Below, piece by piece: positions 24,201 through 38,753 of a stretch of 64,000 bases of DNA. Below the pieces are notes generated by a model. The model was not told where the DNA came from. It was given only the letters and a program-made list of their open reading frames with translations, and searched no databases. The position numbers and the translations under genes were made by a program. Within the stretch, counting starts at the first letter, position 1; each line of letters opens with the position of its first letter. Source of the DNA: Lamellibrachia columna. Lineage: Eukaryota > Annelida > Polychaeta > Sabellida > Siboglinidae. The stretch is from NCBI GenBank assembly GCA_963662155.1, contig OY759269.1, positions 18,955,864 to 19,019,863 of the forward strand, read 5' to 3'.

Positions 24201-27200
24201 TACAAACTGGTTGTGCTGAATGAGTTCATAATTGTGGCATAATAGTGCACTCCTTGTTTTAGTTTCTGTGGTCAGATTCTACTGGTCACATTGCTGCTTT
24301 TGGAACGTGTAGCATTGAACATATCACAGACATACCCAAGACTAATGTAATTTGAAATGATTTGTTGCAGGGATCCGGTATCGCAGATCAGGATTGCTGA
24401 AATGGGTTTGGGTCTGAGTAGGAAGGACACATTTATCCTAGAGTGGACACCAATACAGAACTTTTCACGTGTTCAGTATACCTTCAACATCCCCAACGGT
24501 GTGCCTGTCTGGGTGAAAATGCGATTCACCAACAATGGTTTGTGTTTTCAGGGCTACTCCAAAAAATATTTAGTCATTTCTCCTGTGCTTAGCAGGCCAT
24601 AATTCGACAACCACTAATTTTATTCACATTTAGCTTTCACATCTTCCATTATTTAGCAGTTTATTTGGCATTGTGCATGTCAATTAAATGTCACAATACA
24701 TTATCATTATTCCTCTATCAGTTGGCTTCCTGGCTAAAATTATGTAATTATCTTAATCTCTACATGTATTTAACACCATCACAGATGCATGTATTTATTT
24801 AAAGTGAACATCTCACAGATTGTTCAGCTACATAGTAGATTCTCCTATTATGTATATGATAATGCATGATTCTCTATCTAAAACAAAACTTAACTTGGGC
24901 AAACATGCTTTTTCTGGTGCTGCGCCTAGGATCTGGAATGAACGAAAAAACTCGACATTTATTCCAAATTGCATTTCCACCATAAATCTTCAGTTGTCCC
25001 TCGCTCTGATAATGACTTGCACATCCCTGTTCACGATTATACTTAATGATTCTGTTTTGTTGCACCTCTTAGCTCAGGTTCCTGAGGATATAGACACCAA
25101 ATATATTAATTATTATTATCCATCTCTTGTACCTCTTACCTGCCACCACAAACGCTATCAAACTGAGATAAACAATAGTTGTTTATTGTGTCCATTAGAT
25201 GCCTGTTTGTTCATGGAACTTGTGAATCATGTTTCAGTTGACCTGAGTACAGTTGGCCACGCTGAGAAGTCCATAACAGTGGACAGCTCAGCACCGATTG
25301 CTGGTCAAGTTTATGATGGTGATAAGATAAAAAAAGACGCAACCTTCCAATCGTCCTCTACTAGATATTGTGCAAACTGGCATGGATTCAACGACCCACA
25401 AAGTGGAATCTGTAAGACATGATGATTGGACACACTAATTGATGCTGCTGAAACAGCAGTTACTAATCACCATTACGAAACAGTGTTATAGTTATTACAA
25501 GAATAAAACAAGTTAGCCAGTTCTAGACCAAGTACGGTACATATTATGTTGTAACATTTGTGTTGGAATTATGTATGTGAATTTGTTGTCTGAAATATAG
25601 AAGTATACTTTCTGAGATGGAATCTTTGCAAGGACATAGCAGTTGATCAAATTTTGGACATGTTATTAATAATGCTGGTTTAATAAACTTGTACGCTATA
25701 GCATTGTCTATTGCAAGTTCTTTTTCTAAAGGCAACACAGTAGCATAAATGTAATCCAATATCATGGTACTATATAATCAAGATGTAGATGACAAAACCC
25801 TGATAACATTTGTCACACATGTTGCAGTGACATTCGTGTTTGCATTGGGAACCACGGCTGGTGCTGACGATGTAGTCAACTACACGAGACTGTCCTACGA
25901 TCAGACCAGTTATTGTGTGGATGGACTGCAACTGCAGCACAAACACACATACATTGCAAGTGTCACTGCCATCAACGCTGCACTGATAGAGAGGAACGTG
26001 ACAGCCCACTCAGATGGAGGTAGGGCAGGCATTGTGGCCAGGTGTGGGTATTTGTGCATATATTTGTGCATGTGGACGTATGTTTACTTACCCATATGGA
26101 AAAATTACATCTTAATTAATTATTTTAGCTTTTAAATATTTGTTATTACTTTTACTATGTACATAAAAATGTTATAGTGTTTAACTCATAATAATTACAG
26201 ATATCAAACATTATTAAAAGCAAACTTTTTATGATTTGAACACTGATTTCATTCATACGCCATATTACAGCACCCCAGAATAATTATATGGATGGGTCAA
26301 TGTATAAGAAATTTATGGCAGTTTTATTCCATTTGATATGAATGTTGTAACTGATATACTACTGTTTCTTATAACATGCTAACATACCTGGGTTTCAGTC
26401 TACGTTGATACGACCCCTCCAGTTAAAGGGTTGGTAAGTGATGGCAAAAACCCTGATACTGACACCATGTATACGTCAGAGCCTGCCACTGTGGCAAGCA
26501 CTTGGAAGCAGTTTTCTGACCCTGAATCTGGTCTGCGATGTTACCATGTCGGCATATATAGAAAGGCAGCAGGTGAGACAACAACCTGTTTTACACATAT
26601 TTTTAACCACCATTTCCACACGTGATCAGTGCCAATGTGGCAAATATTCTATGAAAATTTTTATTTTATTCATACGTGTAATGCGTGCTGATAAATACTA
26701 GATAAGTAAAATGGTGATAATGCAATCATGGTGCTAAGAATTAATTATTTGCACATCACAGTGTGAATTATGCAACATTTTAGTAATAATAGTTACAGTA
26801 TCAATTATGAATAACAATAAAAATGTGAAGTACGGGACCTTATAAGATATCATAACCATGTCTGTATCAAATGCACAGCTGTCAGTGTTGATATGTAACG
26901 AAGTACAACATGCGGAAGACAACAACACGTACAAGAAATTCTTTCGCTCCACCTTCGCAAAATGTCAAGTCATCTGGAAGTCCAGCTGTTCTGCAGCTGA
27001 GACAAGACATGACATTGTGTGGGTTGATGGTGATCTGACCAAACCAGACAAGGAGAAATTCCATTTTCACGTTAGTGGAGCGCCTGGTGCGAGTCATCAA
27101 AGAGAAGGGGAAATGTATTACATTACATGTGCAACGACTTCAATTTGCCAAAGTGAGTACAGAGTTCTCAAGCATTATCAAAGAAAGAGGATATCTGTGA

Positions 27201-30200
27201 TACTAATACTGTGTACATAGTAATAACAATATATGGAATGTTTAACGATTTCTATGCCTTGCAGCTGAATGTGCATATATCTGATGATGTATATACTATT
27301 ATGTACTTGCATGTGTTTGTGCAATGGCTGTCTATATTTGACATCTTACAGTGTATAACAATTATGTTTTCAGGCTGAAGCCAGTCGAGATTACCTTTCT
27401 TGAAGAGTACTGCATCACCATGAGGCATATAGCCTAAGCGCTTAAAATCCTTCAGTCAGAGAAGAAGGTGTACGTGAGCTACCTCCTGCCAACAATGACA
27501 GCCCTACAGGAGATACATTCGAAGTCAATTTGATGATGCCCAGCCCCAGCAACTTGACAGTGAATAGCAATAATGAAGATGATCTCTCCTTCAATTCACG
27601 AAGAAAGAGAAATTCATCAGCCACTGATCATTAGCTGCAAGCCTTGTAGGCCACCACATCCACCTATTATCACTGAATGCCTGGCCGCAGTTGAAGTCAC
27701 TGTTTGGCGAACTGAACACTCCTTTGGCAGCCAGTGCTGCATGTGAGCGCCTGTTTAGTGTGGCAGGCCTGATCTTGGCGACACCAACTTTGAAAACCAG
27801 TTATTGCTGAGACTGAACAAAGCGTTTGTGACACTGCACGTGACTTTGACAATAAAATGTTGGCTTGTTTTTCACTTATGTTACACTGGTGTTTGCTACT
27901 TTTGTACTTTTCTACTTAAGTATTTTTTATCAAAGTACTTTTTACTTAAGTAGTTGTTTTTTTTTGGGTGTTACTTTTACTTAGTAACTTTCCTGGGCTA
28001 CTTGTTACTTGACAGCTGTCTTGTGATATAAGATATTTTTGAGGGCTAATGCAGGAGTTTTTTATTGAGTTTTACAGATAGAGATCACCAGCTCTGTGAG
28101 TCCACAACAAATTATACATTTACTCACTGTGTGGATCTTTTACGTCCCTCGACATATACACTAGGTAGAAGGTCTCAGAAAGTGTCTCATCCGAAAGAAA
28201 CTGGCAAAGTTGGGGGGAGGGTGAACGAAATTGCCCAAGTTTCGAAACAGCAGTAGCTGGACTTTAACCCCAATCATCTTGATTGACAGGTCGATGCTCT
28301 AACCACCAAGCTACTGCATCCCATGTTAATTTTATTTACAGGTTTGATGTCTTCGTTATTTCTACCTTTCAAATGTTGATTCATGCAACTTTAGGTAAAT
28401 TCAACGAGGAGTCATTAATACACACTGAGAAGACTGCAACGTCTGTCAACATGCTTGAGTTGCACCACTTCCACCTGCATCACAGCGACTTTGTCCGTGT
28501 CAATGTGACAGCCACAAACAAGGCTGAGTTGAGTAGTTCTGCGACATCCGACGGGTTTACTGTTGACCTGACAAAGCCTAAAATGTTGCTGCTGGTCGAC
28601 GGTGACGACCCACAAAATGACTTGCAATACACTGTGAGTAGACACAAGAACGATGCTGTTGACTGATGGAGTTTCAAACTGAAATATTAGGCCTACTTGT
28701 AGGAATGTCTGTGGTGGGTTACTGTTTACATTAAATGAGTAGAGCATATTTTGATCTTTAATCTGAGCATATTTCTTCAAGCATGTGCTGTGTACTATTT
28801 TCATCTACTAAGCTTTTAATATCCTGCAAGTTATCACAACACCCACTATATATTTCTAATTAGTTGTGATTGTCAAGGACATTAATTATACTAAATAGCA
28901 ATATATCAGTTCCGATATACGCTTACAACTAAACCGTCTTGTAAATGGTTTTCTGCTCTAGGATTCAACAACAACCTTGACTGCAACTTGGTCATTTGTT
29001 GACCCTGAATCAATGATTGACCATTACAAGATATCTGCTTACGAGATACATGGAGGGAAGTTGAGTCTGATATATCCGACTTCGTGAGTATTAAATTTGA
29101 TTAAATATTAGACTAACCACAATTAATTTTCCACTACTAGTTCGCAAGCAGATGTCATCACTAAAATTAATTAATCTTCAAATGTTTACATAGATTTGTA
29201 GTGCCTAATCATAGTTAATTATAATTAATTGTGAACATATTTTAACATAACTAGACTGAAACTGTCATCAAGTTAACAAGATTTTGCTTTGTTTTTCCAG
29301 GGCTGATTGGAAGACCATACCTGGTAGCGCCACCAAGTGGACAACAGATGAAACTCTGGACCTGAAGATTGGTGCCCGCTACAAGATGCTTGTGTCGGCA
29401 GTGAACAAAGCCGGCTTGACCGCTGTCCACTACACTAACGGTCTGCTGGTTGACCCAACTCCACCTGAGGTATGTCTCTTTCAACATGCTTGCATGCAAG
29501 CACGCACATAGGCATGCATGTTTAGGCACGCACGGACACACAACAAGATTGTCATCCAAAGCAAAATAGATAGCAAGTGGACAAGGAAGCCATTGACTTA
29601 TCGAGAGTCCAACAATTCTGCATCTATATGTAACCGAGATATATGTCAATTTTGTTTTTAAACATTCACACTGCTAGCATTTAAACTATCTGTAAATCTT
29701 TCCATTCATTTATTGTCCTGTTTTGGACACAATTGGAGAGCTCAGTCAGCACAAAACTGGGTTATCACTTGGTATGAAAATTTTTTCATAACTATTCTCA
29801 TAAATGCTACCTTCTCATAAAAGGAAGGCTACACTTATACAGGGGTAATTGGAAGTGAACACCACAGTATGACTACATACTGTATCAAGACATTGAGTTT
29901 CTTTGTCAAACACAATAGGGTGTTTTTGTGATCAGACAATTGGAAGCTGCGACCACCTTTCCTAAATATCGTGCACAAGGTATGTGCAACAATTTGTAGT
30001 TACCTATTGGTAGCTAAGAAAATAAAGACAATGAAGGATAACAAATCACCGGGAGTGGATGGGATTTCTCCAAAATTACTAATGGAAACAGTAGTTCTGA
30101 AAGAATGTGGTTTAACAACTCTAGAGACAAGGAGGTTAAGAGGAGATCAGATTGAAGTTTTTAAGATATTGAATGGGTATGAAAATATTGATAGAAATAT

Positions 30201-33200
30201 GTTTTTCTCACTCAAGAAGGATAGCAGAACTAGAGGACATGAGGTAAAATTAGTAATGGATCAATGTAGATTGGACATCAGGAAGCACTCGTTCTCACAG
30301 AGGACAATAAATGAATGGAACAAATTGTCTACAGATTGTGTAACTGCTAGCAGCGTGAATATGTTTAAAAACAAGGTTGACACATATCTCAGGAGGGCGG
30401 GTTATAAGTAGATGAACATTGTTGGACTCTCGATAAGCCAATGGCTTCCTTGTCCACTTGCCATCTGGGCCTTTGGCTTGGATGGCAAATCTTGTTAAAT
30501 CTTGTTAAATGTTTTTCTATTTTGCCTCTACAGATTATGTTTGTGCATGCGGGCGCCCTCTTGGGAGAATCGGAGGAACTGATCGATGGTTACGTTGTAC
30601 ATCACAATGAAGAAGGCATTCAAGCCTCATGGACAGCCATTGATGTGGAAAGTGGCATCCAGCAATATCTTGTTGGTATTGGAACGGCACGAGGTAACAG
30701 TCACAATATTCATATCATATAACATTGGGTAGCCCAACTAATGTCCCATTGTTTGCCTAAGTGGCTATATTCTACAGACAGAAACTGGCATAACCTTCCA
30801 ACCACCATTATGTGTGCAGTGTGCACGTAACACTAGTTAACTAATTAGATCAATATGAGTGTCCCTGGTTTATACTGACAAGATCACTTTTTCTGTGTGT
30901 CTGTTTGGAATGAAATATATAATAAATGTATAATTATGCAAAATAACAACACAAGTCCATTGTAGATTGAAATAGGCCGAAGAATGACATTTAATGTATT
31001 AATGAGCTGGGAATTAGGCATGCATAAATCATCAAAACGACATACATCACATAATCACAGCAAGCATGCCAGCCCCCAATAATAATATGTTTACACATAA
31101 TAATTATTAAATTATGCCGAGCAGCTACCCGCTATCAGTACTATCTATACCACTACTGACTGTAATTTACAATTCACATGATATCGGTGGGGGTCACTCC
31201 ACCCATTGTCTACAAGTTCCATAGTAGGGGCATAATGACAAAGTGGGTTAACCATACGCATACATGTACAAACAGAAAGGCTGGGGTACTCAATCCCCCC
31301 AGCTAAACATGATCAATAAAAAAGTGGGCTAACCACCCAAACATTCGTGAACAAACAATTCATAATGAAAATTATGGTAACACAACACACAATGTATAAA
31401 GGTGTTACATATATACATATATATATATATATACATTAGTCAACCAATAACTACTAAAACGTTACACCAAGAGGTAGGGCCAAACAGCCACACAAAATGT
31501 ACTTGTAAAAAGTACCCGCACTAAAAACCCTGTGTACACTACTAAAAACTCAGCGGAAGGGAAAGCGTTAATGCAAAACCTTGTGTACCTAACTATAACA
31601 GGGAAAAAAGCGTAAAAAAATTCAAAAACTTTGTTAACTACCTCTCTGTCTTCAGTGTTTCACAGTGTATCTACACATAATGCACAACTTGATTTATTAG
31701 ATAACACTGGGTAACAACTGTTGATGCAATATTAGGGAGGGTGGGTTTGGTTTTTTAAACGGGGCGGAAACGAACGTTGCTCAGTGTGCGATACAGAAAC
31801 GGCAACTGGATTTGAAATATCTCTCATCCACCACAAAGCCGCTACCGACCAGTCACCTGCTATAGTGGAGCTACGTGCCAACACTGGCTGATACCATTTG
31901 CGCCACCTTGTGATTACCGGTCAAGTTGCCCTGTCTGGACTTCTAGTTAAGGCTAATAATAGAGGGGGCACCACCAAATACTGTCGGCACCTCACAAGCC
32001 TTGCATGTATATCTAACCGCTCGGTGAACCACGATTAAGTGTCAAAGCATTAAGTGCATCTTAATAATTAAACTATCGATTGCGCTGTCTACCTTATGCT
32101 AGAGGGAGGAGGGTGGGAACAAAAGAGCACAAGCTAGCTTAGAAATCAGGTGAGGCTGGATCTAGGTCAAGCGGCTGCTTAAATACCCTCGATACCAGGG
32201 TTGATCAAACCTCGAACACTTTCATTGCCTTATTATCCCGCATAAAATCCTTTATGCGCCGCTGTCGCATAAATAAATTTTTTACATATGGATCCCTGTA
32301 GATCATTGAATGGAGGATAAATTAAATGGAGGATAAAACACCTAATAATTTGTAAACGTTAGTAAAAATTTATCCATAATAATCAAGAATAAACATACTT
32401 GTTAAGTTTCCCGGAATCACCAGGAGACTCCCGGAAATCTATAAACTGCACAATGGAGGCTTTGCTAAACAGTATCCTTGTTCCTTGCATTGTCGACGTA
32501 CAATTTGTTAATTAAATAATGCCAATCAATGCATCTCCACTTCGTACGAGTTCTGTTTCGTTCATATACATTTGCTAATTGTCAAAAAACATTTTTTAAA
32601 TAGGTGTATAAAATAAAAAAAATGCATCAGTCACCTAGGGTCTCAAATGCCTCCGTCACCCAGGATCACAAACTTTGAAGAAAACAAATCTTCAGTTCTA
32701 GACCTGCCACTAAAAATTATGTTAGTTGCGTGTGTAATAAAATATGAAGGCTACTGCAAGTCAGGTAAGGGATTTTTGTTGTATGATAATATATTTCAGG
32801 AGTGCAACAAATTATTAGTAGACTTTCTCAGTAGTAAACATGTTAGTTTATAATTACTAATCCACAAGGAAATGTTCCACTGCCACAACGTCTATATTAA
32901 CATGTACATGTATTGGAATTAAAACTGATCTAGTTTAATTTATATTACTTTTATCTCCGAGACCCTCTGTTTTATGCATAAATCTCCTGCATTTGCATTT
33001 CTGAAAGTTAACATGTATGGAGTAGAGCTTCCCAATTATGCAGAGCTTGTGTAATCACTAAATGTGTAATCACTAAATGTGAAATCCATATGGACACTTA
33101 CCAAGGTAACTGTTTATTTCTGTTTCAAACATGTTACAACACAATAAGTAGATTTGTGTTGTTCCATTTGACAGGTCAGACAGATCTGCTGGACTTCCAG

Positions 33201-36200
33201 AGCATGGGTCTATCAGAAGACGGGTACATCAACAACGTAAATCTGGCACTCACTGATGTCTCGACCAACTCCCCAGTTTACTACGTCACAGTGAAGGCAA
33301 TAAATAGAGCTGGCAAGGAGAGTGCTGTCATGTCTTCAAGGTGAAAATTACATCTTTCAACACTGGCATTGTCTAAGACATGTTCCAAAGTAGAATTTAC
33401 TTGTTCGAGTACTGATTCAAACTTTCTAGGTACAAATTCATACGAATAATAATGAGATTATTTATATTTAACAACATTTAACAAGATTGCCATCCAAGGC
33501 AATGGCCCAGATGACAAGTGGACAAGGAAGCCATTGGCTTATCGAGAGTCCAAATTTTTTTCATCTGTGTGTAACCCGCTCTCCTGAAATATGTGTCAAC
33601 CTTGTTTTTAAACATATTCATGCTGCCAGATGATTTATTCCATTAATTTATTTATTGTGAGAATGAGTACATCCTGATATCCTATCTACACTGATCCTTT
33701 ACTAATGTTACCTTATGTCCTCTAGTTCTACTATCTTTCTTGAGTGAGAAGAACATATTTCTATCAATATTTTCATACCCATTCAATATCTTAAAAAACT
33801 TCAATCTGATCTCCTCTTAACCTCCTTGTCTCTAGGGTTGTTAAACCACATTCTTTTAGGCATTCTTCATTGTCTATCAGTTCTGGAATAATTTTAGTTG
33901 CTTTCCTCTGTATTCATTCAAGCATATAATCTATATCCTTCTTATGATATTGTCTCCACGCTCCTGAGTCCTGTGTAAACATTTACATTTCCCAATATTG
34001 AATAACACCTGCCATTTTTCAGACCGTTTAACTAAATTGTCTAGATTGTTTTGTAAATGTTGTTTATCACCGTCATTGTTAACCTTTCTAAACACTTTTG
34101 TGTCATCCGCAAATTTTATTACGTTGTTTGAATATTATTGTCCAAGTCATTGATATATATATATTAAGAATAACAAAGGTCCTAAACTCCTAATACTGAT
34201 CCTTGTGGTACCCCACTCAATACTGATATCCAGTTTGAAACCTCCCCATCTACTACAACACGCTGTCTTCTGTCAGTCAGCCATTGTTCTATCCTGTCGA
34301 TTATGCCATCCCTGATACCATGGGCTTTTAATTTATGTAGTAATTTTTGATGTGGCACTTTGTCAACAGCTTTCTGAAAATCTAAGTAGATAATATCTAC
34401 TGGCAATCCCTCGTCTATCCACTATCCATGACCTCGCTTTTAAGAATCCATGTTGAGATGAATTTAACATATGTCTAACAAGGAAGTCCATCATATAGTC
34501 TTTAATTAACCTTTCTAATAATTTACAAATCACTGATGTTAAATTCACTAGTCTATAATTATCTGACTTATTTCTTGAACCCTTTTTAAATGATGGTATG
34601 ATGTTTGCTTCTTTCCCCTATAAGAGTGCCTAAAACCTAACCATTTGCAACTATAATCAAGAATATCACGCAAATGGTTAACTGGGAATCTGTTCTAAAA
34701 GTGCGAAATTCTGGTGTAATGTAATTTTTCATCGAGGCTGACATATTCATCAGTGTTTGCAATTTTGACCAATCAGCAGCGAGCAGCCCCTTAACCCCCG
34801 ACGCTGCTGTGACGTAGGATGTGCGTATCGCATGTAATTTTAACTGGTTGAGGTGTGCGGTTACATTTTTATTTGCTTTTATATTGGATTTACACGCAGC
34901 AAAAAAATATTACAATGCCATACTGTGCAGTATTCGGATGTAAGCATCATTCAATGAAGTATAGAGAGTTGTCGTTAAAGCCTGAAGCAGTACCGACAAT
35001 CTACCAGCATGTATCTCAGCCGAAGGCTTCAGCAACACACAAACACACCATTAAGAGAACTGTCAAATCTGAACGCGAGGAGATTAGTAAACAATGAATG
35101 AACGGACTATCATGCCAAGTAAGTTGATTTTGGATGCAAACAGCATGTCCAAACTTATTGACAAGTATGTGACTAAAATCGTCTACGTCTACGATCAAGT
35201 GTTTAAAGTTGGAGTTGTGTGAAACCTAGTCAGCACTCTTGACATAGGATTCTGAACAAACATGGCACTGCCCATGCAAAACGGATTTTCAGTGTTCGAC
35301 AAGTTATATTTAGTTAACCACTTGCGTGATATTCTTGATTATAGTTGTAAATGGTTAGTTTTTAAGTACTCTTATAGGTGCAAAGGCCCCAAAAATGCCT
35401 TTGGTTTCACTTTAAGTATGTAAATCCTGTTTCTATCATATACATGATCCCCATCGAATTCAGCCTCACATATCTACTGCTAAAAAAATACCAATGGCAT
35501 TAATTAGTAGACTGTTGTAATTCACTACTAAATAACATTGATAAAAGAGACTTGGCTAAACTCCAATGAGTACAAAATTGTCTGGCATGTGTGGTACTCC
35601 TCGGTTTTCACCATCACTACCATTACTTAAACAGTTACACTAGATTCCTGTTACTTATCAAACTAATTTTAAGCTGTCTACACTCACATATCGTGCTCTA
35701 TCTACACAACAACCACCCTACTTGGCTAGTCTCTTGCATCTTTCAAATATCACTAGGCAGATCAGATCATCAATTTCACAACAACTTATTGTGCCTAAAG
35801 CAAAACTTAACTTGGGCAAACGTGTTTTCTCTGTCGCTGCGCCTAGGGTCTGGAATGAACTCCCCATCACTTCGAAAACATCTGAAACTATAGCTATCTT
35901 CTAAAAAAACTCAAGACATTTATTCCAAATTGCATTTCCTTCATAAATCTTCGGTTGTCCGTCATTGTGATAATGACTTTTGCGCATCCCTGTTCACGAT
36001 TATGCTTAATGATTCTGTTTTGTTGCGCCTCTGAGCTCAGGTTCCTGAGGATATAGGCGCCATAGAAGTTAATTATTATTATGTGCCTCTGTAATTGGTG
36101 TAATCTTCATCCTTTCTGGTACACCTATAAAGCCTCCATATAGTTTGCTTGTACACTATTTTTCTAATAGCTTCTTTTGACAAATGTTTCTTTCTAGACC

Positions 36201-38717
36201 GTTTTTCTTGTTTTTTCAAGGAGCATTTTGTTTTACTTCATTACTTAAAAGCAATATATGCAAACAAATTCCAGTGGACTCCAATTAAGGTTGCTGGGAT
36301 GGTTAACGTGTCAGTTGATTTTTGATTTTTTTGTCAACATGCTAGGAAATATTTAACCGAATGTTGACACCACAAATAATCACCCAGCACTAACATCATA
36401 TTTTGTCAATCCATCCTTTAAAAAACAATCCTTTGGGAAATCCCCGACTTCTTGGAAACACTGATGATGTTTCCATTGTAACGACCGCTTGTGTTTCGAG
36501 TCGGCTCGTACTTAGAACCAGCATAAATTCGTTCCCCGTGAGTGCGGAATATATCGTCTGGTTACTGTGCTTCCAGTACATTGCTGTATGATGCCTGCTT
36601 AAATTAACTTCTTAATCTGCAGCTATGTTAGTTTATTCTGCCATTGACACCATATCTGAACCCGTCAGCAGCTGTGACCTGGTGACCCCGCTCATGACCA
36701 CGTCAGATAACAGGCCAATCAAATGATCTTGGCACGTGTAAACAACTGATCATGTGCCCTGACACTAGGATGGCATAATCCAATCTTGCTAGACGCAACA
36801 CATTACAAATGCAGGTTCAATGGCTTTGTGGCAGATTCCACTGTATATCATAGTAAGAGAATAGTTTCTGTAGTTTGTGTTAAAGTGTGGATGTGGGTGT
36901 TATCGCACCTTTATGTCACTGTGTCACTTAAGTAATGGAGACAGTTTTGCTTGTGCCGCTTTCAGGATGTTGCTTAGGTTTTTCCATTGACTTCGGTCAT
37001 GTTACCTTAGTCAGTCTAGATATCGCTGGCTTCGAAGACGCTTGTCAACTCCCTGCAAGTCTTTGTTGAGGGCTGTTGGTAGTTAAAATGTGCATGTCAT
37101 ATTTCAGTCCCATCAGAATGGTGTCAGGAGACATTGCAGGGGTTGTCTACGATGGGCCGGACACTCGAGTGGACATTGACTATGACTTGGACATGTCAGA
37201 CGTCAGCGTCACCTTCAGTGGCTATGAGAGCCAGCGTGACGGTGTGTCACACTACTACTGGGCAGTTGGTTCTGCTCCCAGACTTGATGACGTCATGCCG
37301 TACAGCAGTGCTGACCTGCTGACAAATGATGGAGAGATTGATGGAATTCTAGGTGAGAATGCACTGAAATAGCTTATCAGTTATATTGACGCTGTTTATA
37401 AATCTGTTGCTAATAATGAAATCAATTGATCACTCTACTGTTAGAACAGGGAAAATGCAAAGTACAGTATTTCATGTCGTAATAAGTAACACTGTAAATG
37501 AAATATAAATGCCAGAAACACATGCCACCGTTTATTGAGTTTCAGGTAAGTAATGTTTTTGTTGTACGTTTGTCTTTATCAGAAACAATAACTGCTAAAT
37601 GCCAAACAAAATTAACAAAATGTGTACATTTTAAAATATGTTGTACAACTAACAATAATATCTTGATGTGTTCTAAATTCTATATTTAATCTTGACTTTG
37701 TTGTGTTCATCAGGCATTGGTGGTAGTGGTAAAGGCCACAGTCAACTGGCACTGTCGGTGGGTGTGAAGTACTACATATCAGTGCGTGCCTTGACTGGTG
37801 CCGGCACTGTCCTTGAGTCTACCTCGGATGGCTTTGTTGTTGATGTAACACCCCCAGTAGCAACCATCACATCTGTGGGAAATGTACTGTTGAACACATC
37901 AGCAGCAGTATCTGTTGTGTACCAAGAGGAGACTGACTTGTTCACAGCGACATGGTATGTCAACGACCCCGTGAGCAAGGTGACTGATATGTGGCTACGT
38001 CAGGGAACATACCCAGGTATGGAAGTGTGTAATTGTCCTAGTTGCTATGCCAGTGTACAAGGCAAATTCAATGTGTGCGAAGCATATCTAAATGATGAAT
38101 TTTGTATCAGGCATCCATCTGTCTATCTATGCACACACATGCATGCACCACTCAAACACCTGCATGCACACACATGCACACACACACTCAGGCATGCATG
38201 CTCGCACGCGTGCATGCACACACACACAGACACTGATCAGCTTGTAGACTTTTTAATTTTATATGTATAAATTAACATTTCTAGATGTCATCTATGTCAC
38301 ATTGAACATTAATGTCGATCATTCTGTCAGTAAAACAAATCAATGAATACATATAAAAGTTGTTAAATAGGAATTGCATGTATTAAGAAAGTCAGCTAAT
38401 AAATCTGCATTATTGAAACAGCTTTCTTTTTTAGAGTTTTCTCACAAAATTCAGTAATGTAGTAAGCATGTTGTTTTGTGCAGATGCTGACAACATTAAC
38501 CCATCCATGTGGATTGGTAACATTACCAGTCTACAGAATGGACTCATCACACCACGCACTGGTGGACAAGCTAACATCATCACCATAGATACTACCAATG
38601 TGGTGAGATTGTTATTATGTATGTACGAAAATTGGAGTGGTGACACATAGATGTGTGTTCATATTTCTAGACTAGTGATTCACTGAATTGTTGTTGATGC
38701 AATTTACCTTGTGTGTG

Positions 38718-38753
<36 letters not shown>

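Noticed and set aside
34617..35378. Host THAP gene
   Set aside because: The short ORF lies between 62-bp inverted ends and lacks the central THAP residues; it is a transposon relic.
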